Positions 58,736 through 64,000 of a stretch of 64,000 nt of DNA are shown one piece after another. Origin of the DNA: Diphasiastrum complanatum. Taxonomy: Eukaryota > Streptophyta > Lycopodiopsida > Lycopodiales > Lycopodiaceae. The stretch's first letter is position 1; each line of letters starts with the position of its first letter. The translations under genes were made by a program, and so were the position numbers. The stretch spans positions 1-64,000 of the forward strand of contig MU832048.1 of the NCBI GenBank assembly GCA_029204225.1, given 5' to 3'. The notes beneath the pieces were generated by a model. That model ran no database searches and was not told where the DNA came from. It was given only the letters and a program-made list of their open reading frames with translations.

Positions 58736-61700
58736 GTGAAAAATGCAAAAATAAGCTTGGTAGAGGCCAAAAATCTTGTATATAGATAAACACAAATGTG
58801 TGGAGCTTGTTTTCATGTGTGAAACTATTGTACTTGTCATGTACCATAATCATATATGTTGTACATATGATTTAATTCAAGTTCTAGTGGCTAAAATGGC
58901 CAAAAACTAGTTTTCTAGATATATGACACATGGCATCAATTTATTGATTGCATGAGCCAAATATTTTGGTTAGGTGTCATATCCCATGTGTAGAGGACAT
59001 CTCACACGTGTGGAATAAGCTGAAGTAGACGAATTTTGACTTCTAGAAGATTTCCAAGTAGATTTGCATATAGAAGGAAAATGGACCAAAAGTGCTCTCT
59101 TGGTCCTTTTTGTACTTTTTCCACATGGTATCAGAGCCAAGTACAAGAGGTTTTGTTGAAATTGATAGGGTTAATCCAAATCAAAGCCAAAATTAGCAGT
59201 TTTTTGAAAAGTAGTCAAATTTTGTGTAGCGAGTTGGATTTGATAGCTATCCTCAAAATTTTTGGTCCAGATCTTGTTGTGGGCCGTAGGAGCCCTTTTC
59301 ACACATGTGATGTCGTACAGCTCCGGTTTTGGCTGAGAAATTTCAAAAATTTGTAGGATTTGACTTAGATACCCAATTTGAGTGATTTTTGGTGCAAAAT
59401 CAAGCATTTTCTATAGTGAATCTAATCCTTTGATTAGTTCTTGGATTAGATCAGCCAAAAAATTTAAATTGAAGCTTGAAATAGGTGCATTAATTGATAT
59501 TCTCTGATTTTTTGAGTGTATGTTGAAGTTAAGAGAGATTTTGCTAAAAATCATAGATTAAGGAGTGATATGCAAGGTGGGAGGTTGAAATCCATTGTAC
59601 CATCACTCTAGATTTGTTCAAGAGTGATAGGGTCAAGTTTAGAAGCATCAATTTGCTAGAAAATATCTTTGGATCTGTCTTCCAAGTGAAACCTTTGAGA
59701 GTTTCTAGTGCATATAGAGCATCTATGCAAATCTTTTGTAGAATTTGACATAGATTGGCTTAAATTGAGAGTTCTAGAAAAGAGATTGAGATCCAAGTCA
59801 CATTGTTCAACCCTACTCAATTTTTTTGAGTGATTGTAAGGTTTGAAAAGAGTCATTAAGGTGTCTATGGCAAATGTGTAGAGAGAGATCCAATTTTCTA
59901 AGAGTTCGTTCCTTTGTAGAGGGCAAGATCTAGAAGCTCATTACGTGTTGTTATAGGTGAAGAATTTGTCTTCTCCTAGGTGATCAAATCTTTCTAAGTG
60001 GTATTAGCTCTTTGAAGCACAATATCTTAGTGAGAAAAATCACAGCTTTTGATTTTGAATTTCATTCCAAGTCTTAAAAAGTAGAGTAATTGGTGGAATC
60101 CAATAGGAGTGATTGAATTCAATTTGTTGAGCAAAAATTGACATAGACTGTATGAAACTCAAATTAGTTCTATTCAACTTTCTTTGTGAGAGTGTGAGGG
60201 TCAATTTGTGATCCCATTGGATGTCTAGAATGAGGAGGAGTTCATATTTGAGTATTCATGCATGGTTGAGGTCTTCGTGAATCTCTAGTTGTCTAATTTT
60301 TAAGCTTTGTGAAAAATTGGGGATATAGTTTGTTGTCAAATCAAATCAAATTCATTCTAAATCTCAAGTGTGAGATTATTTGGGTCAAGAGTGAGTCCAA
60401 AAGAAGTGATTAAGTTTGACTTTCATGTATTTGAAACAAAACCCATCTTTTGTTCAAGAATCTCAAGTGTTGAGAGAACTAGTCAAGTGAAAAGGAAAAT
60501 CTAGGTGTCAAATCTTTTTCATATCCATTTAAACTTTCAAAAGAAAGAGTCATTGGTATTTGATGAGTCCAATAGGAGATTGGATCTGATTTCTTTAGTG
60601 ATTTGATTCAAAGATTGTGTGCTTTTGTCTTAGTGATCAAAGCAAAGTTTCCAAGTGACTAGTCATTACTGTGAAGATTGATTCTTAGGTTTAAGAGCTA
60701 GATCTTTTTTAGATCCTTCTAGATTGTTGAAGATGTTCAACTCTAGTCTCTTGAAAGTCACAAATTACATTTGTAGAATCATGTCACAGGTTTTTATTCA
60801 CATGGCATCAATAGGTGGCATCCTATTGAAGGGAAGAAAGGATCCTGAGTAGAAAGGAAAATATTTTTTCAAGATGCTACAAAAAGAAGACCAATCCATC
60901 CAAGGATAACCAAAGCAAGGGGGCCGAGGTGAAGGATGGAGCTTCAAGTTCAAAATGCAAATACAAGAAGGACAAGTCCAAGGAAAGGTGTTTCCTTTGT
61001 GGAAAGGTGAATGAGGCTTGGAGTCTCACAAGGACTTGCAAGATTTGCCTTCAAGAGTCCATCACAACACATGTTGAATCTTTTGAAATTTTTCATTAGG
61101 AAGTGCATTGTTTGGTTCAAGATAGATGTCACTTTCATGAAAGTAACTTGGATTTATTTTATGTCCTTTGAAAGTATTTTGCTTGTAACTTTGGACAAGT
61201 TCAAACTTATTGTTATTATCCAAGAGAAATCAATCAAGAATAAGAAGCAATCACAAAATGAAAATAGTTTCATTTATGCTCTCATATCAATTTATGAAGA
61301 ACCATTTTGCTTTGAAGAGATTTTTGTATCTCAAAGGTGGATTAAGGCAATACTAGTTGAGTGTGATGCCTTAAAAGATAGCAAAATATGTTTTCCTTGT
61401 AAGCTTACATTAGTTATGAAGTCAAGGAAATGGAAATATCTTCATAATGTAGGATCTTTTGTTTCAATAAGATCATGAATGATGTGTTCATTCATAAAGA
61501 TGAAAATTGTAAGTTTTCAATCTTAAAGGCAAGTTGTAAACTTCTTATGAGAATAAGTGAAGCATCCAAAGTGGACACTTATATCCATAAGCAAGTAGTT
61601 AGCCTTATTGAGATGGAAATGACTTTTGATTTCAATATTGGAAAAATCATGCAATCATTGTGAGACACCAATCTTGGTTTTGGAAGCAATTTTGAGTGAT

Positions 61701-61840
61701 TCTCTCCATTTGTCTACATTTATTTTGATTGTTTTGAGGTTCTATCAATGTGTACTTGATTTTCAGGTTGGAGTCTGTACTCAGACAGTGTTTCACACCT
61801 GTGAAACCATAAAGTACACTTACCTTCAAATAATGATTGT
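58736..61840 (+). mobile_element. Probable copia-like element J (LTR, PBS, decayed body)
   Basis: A PBS TGGTATCAGAGCC at 59126 follows TTTTCCACA, so an LTR ends at 59125; its start is guessed near TGTGAAAAATGC at 58735-58740. 59.1-60.9 kb is a long stop-rich leader. A CFLCGKVNEAW knuckle-like scrap is at about 60985. An RT-start-like piece EEPFCFEEIFVSQRWIKAIL VECDAL (61295-61370) resembles the copia EPxSFEEA...W..AM..E segment. No 3' LTR was found. The assignment to copia is tentative. Confidence 0.5.
59126..59137 (+). other. Primer-binding site (initiator tRNA-Met type)
   Basis: TGGTATCAGAGC right after an LTR-like CA end. Confidence 0.85.
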
Positions 61841-61843
61841 TCT

Positions 61844-62169
61844 TGTTAGGATTCTATGTCTAGAATTGATTTAGATTGATCTTAATCTGAAGTAGATTGA
61901 TCTGCATGTTAGAAATCAATGATAAACTTCATTGTTACACTTCTTAATTACTGTTTTCGATGTACTTTATTACTAGTTGTAACTAGCCGTAGGCTAGTCT
62001 AGTAGTCTACTCTTGGTTCTCCCTCTCTATCAGGGTTCAGGGTTTATATGTACATTTTACATTTAGTATGTGTTAGTGTGATTGAGTGATATTGCGTGTT
62101 CGTCTTCCGTCTCCCTACTTGGTGATTGCTTATGGTGAATGCTTGATGTTGCATATCTGATTCTTGACA
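61844..62169 (+). repeat. 5' LTR of copia element K
   Basis: About 326 bases, from TGTTAGGATTC to CTTGACA, next to the PBS. It contains CAGGGTTTATATG as a likely promoter region near 62037-62050. The start is chosen as the TG(T)TAG nearest a usual copia LTR length; TGTTAGAAATC at about 61907 is an alternative. Confidence 0.65.
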
Positions 62170-62181
62170 TGGTATCAGAGC
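62170..62181 (+). other. Primer-binding site of copia K (initiator tRNA-Met type)
   Basis: TGGTATCAGAGC directly following the LTR CA. Confidence 0.92.
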
Positions 62182-62689
62182 TACGATAGTCCTGCGTGCC
62201 TGATCAATGGATACGGCTTGTCATAGGCTCTGCAACGAAGTGAGAAAGTCCTTCACAGGAGGTGAAAGCTTGGAGAGACAAAAAAAAAATGGCTGGAAGA
62301 AATCTTTCTTGGTGTACTTTGCAGGTTTTGGACCTCACATTTATTAGTGGGGAACAAAGAAACAGTCCCGGAGGCATCGAAAAGGCCAAGGCAGCATCAG
62401 ACAGATTGAAAATCTGTTGAGTGGGTGAAAAGTGTCATTTGTTAGAGAGTTGTGCCAAGATATCTCTCATTTGTTTGTTTGGGGTACTGCAAATCACACC
62501 AGACAGTGTCTAGTACTGCCATTCAGAGCTTTGAGGCTTCATACATTTCACATTACTGATATCTGTCTGTCTGAACGATCACTCGTTTCGAGATCTTTGC
62601 AAAGAAGAGGCGGCGTAGCTGCCGTGCCAAATTAGGGAATCTAGAATATGTCCTCTAAAAGTTCTTATATTTTTTCTTTTTAATATTCG

Positions 62690-62933
62690 TACCAATATCG
62701 GATCCAAGCGTGCTAGCTGAAGAGAAACCCGAGCAGTCGTATATCTGCGCTTCAGTCTGATATCGCATGTCCGTACCGATATCGGATCCAAGCGCACGAG
62801 CTAAAGAGAATTCCGAGCAATTGTACACCAGCGCTCTAGTCCGATATCGCATGCTCCAATATCGGATCCACGCGGACAAGTTAAAGAGGATCCTGAGCAG
62901 TCGTACTTTCGTGCTCCATTCCGATATCAGGTG
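62690..62933 (+). repeat. Three-copy tandem repeat in the copia K leader
   Basis: Units begin at 62690, 62774 and 62855 (84 and 81 bases). Each opens with a CC(A/G)ATATCGGATCC motif, has GAGCA(G/A)T(C/T)GTA in the middle, and ends near (C/T)(C/T)GATATC. CCGATATCGG is self-complementary. It lies 70 bases upstream of the gag start, in the untranslated leader. Confidence 0.9.
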
Positions 62934-63000
62934 TATAACCAAAAAAATATACAGTTTTGTGGTGTGATAAATTACTTGATCTGGACTCATCTGTTCAATA

Positions 63001-63912
63001 ATGGCAACTCTAAGCGAGAGTGTCTTCAATGAGTCAAGCAAATTGGAAGGAGCCAGCAACTATGCAGTTTGGAAATTCAAACTGAAGAACATTTTGATGG
63101 AAAAGGAGCTATGGGAGATCGTGACAGGCGACGAGACAAGACCATTGATAGAAGAAGATCAGCGGACATTTGACAAGAGAAAACGGAAAGCACAAAATGT
63201 CATCCACTTATCAGTTAGAGATGCAATTATTCCCTACATTTTAGATTCAAAAGGACCAAAAGAAGCATGGGATATGTTGAAGGCATTGTTTGACACCACA
63301 AACACATCTCAAGTGCTATTTCTAAAGATGAAGCTGCACACATTGCGGATGGATGGTGGTGCAACTGTTGCTGATCACCTACTGAAGATCAAAGAGATTC
63401 GTGACCAATTAGCAGCAGTTGGAGAGCGAGTACAGGATCGTGAGATCGTGCAATTGACATTGAATAGTTTGAGTGAGCCATATCAAATGTTTGTGACAAG
63501 TATAGCCACACGGGAAAATCTTCCAACCTATGAAGAGTTAGGTGGATTTCTTTTGCAGGAAGAACAACGTCAAGAGAACTTGAGTCATTGCAGCAGGGGA
63601 TTTGATCAAGCTCTTGTAGTGAGAGGACGTGTTGGTAGATTTGGTCATGGAAGACACCAATCAAGAGGTGGAAACTCATATCATGGATCGTTCCAACAAT
63701 TTCAAGAACAATCCAATGAGGGCCCAAATCGAGGCAATTGGAATCAAGGTCGAGGTCAAGGACGCGGCTATTCCAAGCAAAATAAACCTGGAAATTGTAG
63801 GTATCGCAACAAACTTGGCCATTGGGAGTGTGAATGCTTCAGAAAACAGAAGGAGATAGAAAAAAGAAAAGGCAAATGGCAAGCGGGAAGAGTGGTGCGT
63901 CCAAGCACATGA
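63001..63912 (+). CDS. Copia K Gag polyprotein (UBN2 type), intact
   Basis: 303 codons from the ATG at 63001 to TGA at 63910. The capsid part has LEGASNYAVWKFKLKNILME, EAWDMLKALFDTTNTSQVLF LK, ADHLLKIKEIRDQLAAVGER, LTLNSLSEPYQMFVTSI and GGFLLQEEQRQEN: the full order of copia Gag. It is followed by a Gly/Arg/Gln-rich nucleic-acid-binding stretch (about residues 205-265) and a zinc knuckle NCRYRNKLGHWECEC near residue 275. The expected second Cys of C-x2-C is Arg. The frame stops before protease, so the ORF may be truncated or be separate from pol; sequence resembling the Gag-protease joint continues out of frame to the window end. The start is supported by the leader and PBS upstream. It is the only intact retroelement gene in the window. 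Confidence 0.9.
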   Translation: MATLSESVFNESSKLEGASNYAVWKFKLKNILMEKELWEIVTGDETRPLIEEDQRTFDKRKRKAQNVIHLSVRDAIIPYILDSKGPKEAWDMLKALFDTTNTSQVLFLKMKLHTLRMDGGATVADHLLKIKEIRDQLAAVGERVQDREIVQLTLNSLSEPYQMFVTSIATRENLPTYEELGGFLLQEEQRQENLSHCSRGFDQALVVRGRVGRFGHGRHQSRGGNSYHGSFQQFQEQSNEGPNRGNWNQGRGQGRGYSKQNKPGNCRYRNKLGHWECECFRKQKEIEKRKGKWQAGRVVRPST

Positions 63913-64000
63913 CTTCAAGGAAAGAGTAGTTTTCAGAACTCAAGGAAACTCACAATGGTGATGAAGTTGGACAAGCCGATGGCAAATTGCTATCTGTTAA
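63913..64000 (+). other. Start of copia K pol region, cut by window end
   Basis: The frames following the gag stop are short. Protease and pol of this element, if present, lie beyond the window. Confidence 0.5.

Overview
The window is nuclear DNA of a land plant. It holds the 3' part of one conserved, intron-rich host gene on the + strand (positions 416-27687), followed by about 36 kb of nested and decayed retrotransposons. The gene encodes a plant PRP40-type pre-mRNA-processing protein (a U1 snRNP-associated splicing factor). I place 20 exons. Together they give a Ser/Thr/Pro-rich linker, six FF domains, a very long Lys/Glu-rich tract and a charged C-terminus ending at a TAG. The WW domains expected at the N-terminus lie upstream of the window.

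Gene layout: exons are short (35-296 bp, except the 492-bp charged exon 19). Three introns are swollen by mobile elements. Intron 2 (7.05 kb) has a Ty3/gypsy chromovirus fragment and a LINE piece. Intron 15 (5.5 kb) has a nearly complete but dead LINE next to a gypsy fragment. Intron 18 (4.35 kb) has an inverted LINE fragment and a second gypsy copy. Introns 2, 6, 7 and 8 also carry hairpin-forming, MITE-like repeats. Exons 3-20 remain in frame with GT-AG junctions, so the locus looks functional. Only the linker in exons 1-2 shows apparent frame changes.

27.7-32.9 kb: 3' flank with nothing I can identify. 32.9-43 kb: decayed Ty3/gypsy elements (one + strand RT/RNase H piece; a chromovirus on the - strand from about 38.85 down to 33.88 kb; an older - strand element at 40.6-43.0 kb). 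A gag-only Ty1/copia derivative lies inside the chromovirus. 43-48.5 kb: AT-rich sequence with at most a faint copia gag trace. 48.5-58.7 kb: a - strand copia element split by LINE ORF1 sequence and by a + strand copia complex with four LTR copies. 58.7-64 kb: two further + strand copia-like elements. The last (from about 61.84 kb) has an LTR, a primer-binding site, a tandemly repeated leader and an intact 303-codon gag, and runs off the window.

Organism: PRP40 architecture, plant-type gypsy/copia families and very large introns indicate a land plant with a repeat-rich genome. The LINE family (coiled coil plus RRM-like ORF1; ORF2 with a C-terminal PIP-box-like motif) is unlike the usual flowering-plant L1. 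A fern, gymnosperm or other non-model lineage is therefore plausible, but that is inference. I found no tRNA, rRNA, CRISPR or prokaryotic features. The most unusual observations are the PIP-box-like motif and ORF1 of the LINE, a foldback element built of GAACCGT/ACGGTTC units, a 206-base uninterrupted purine tract inside a coding exon, and the repeated leader of the youngest copia element.
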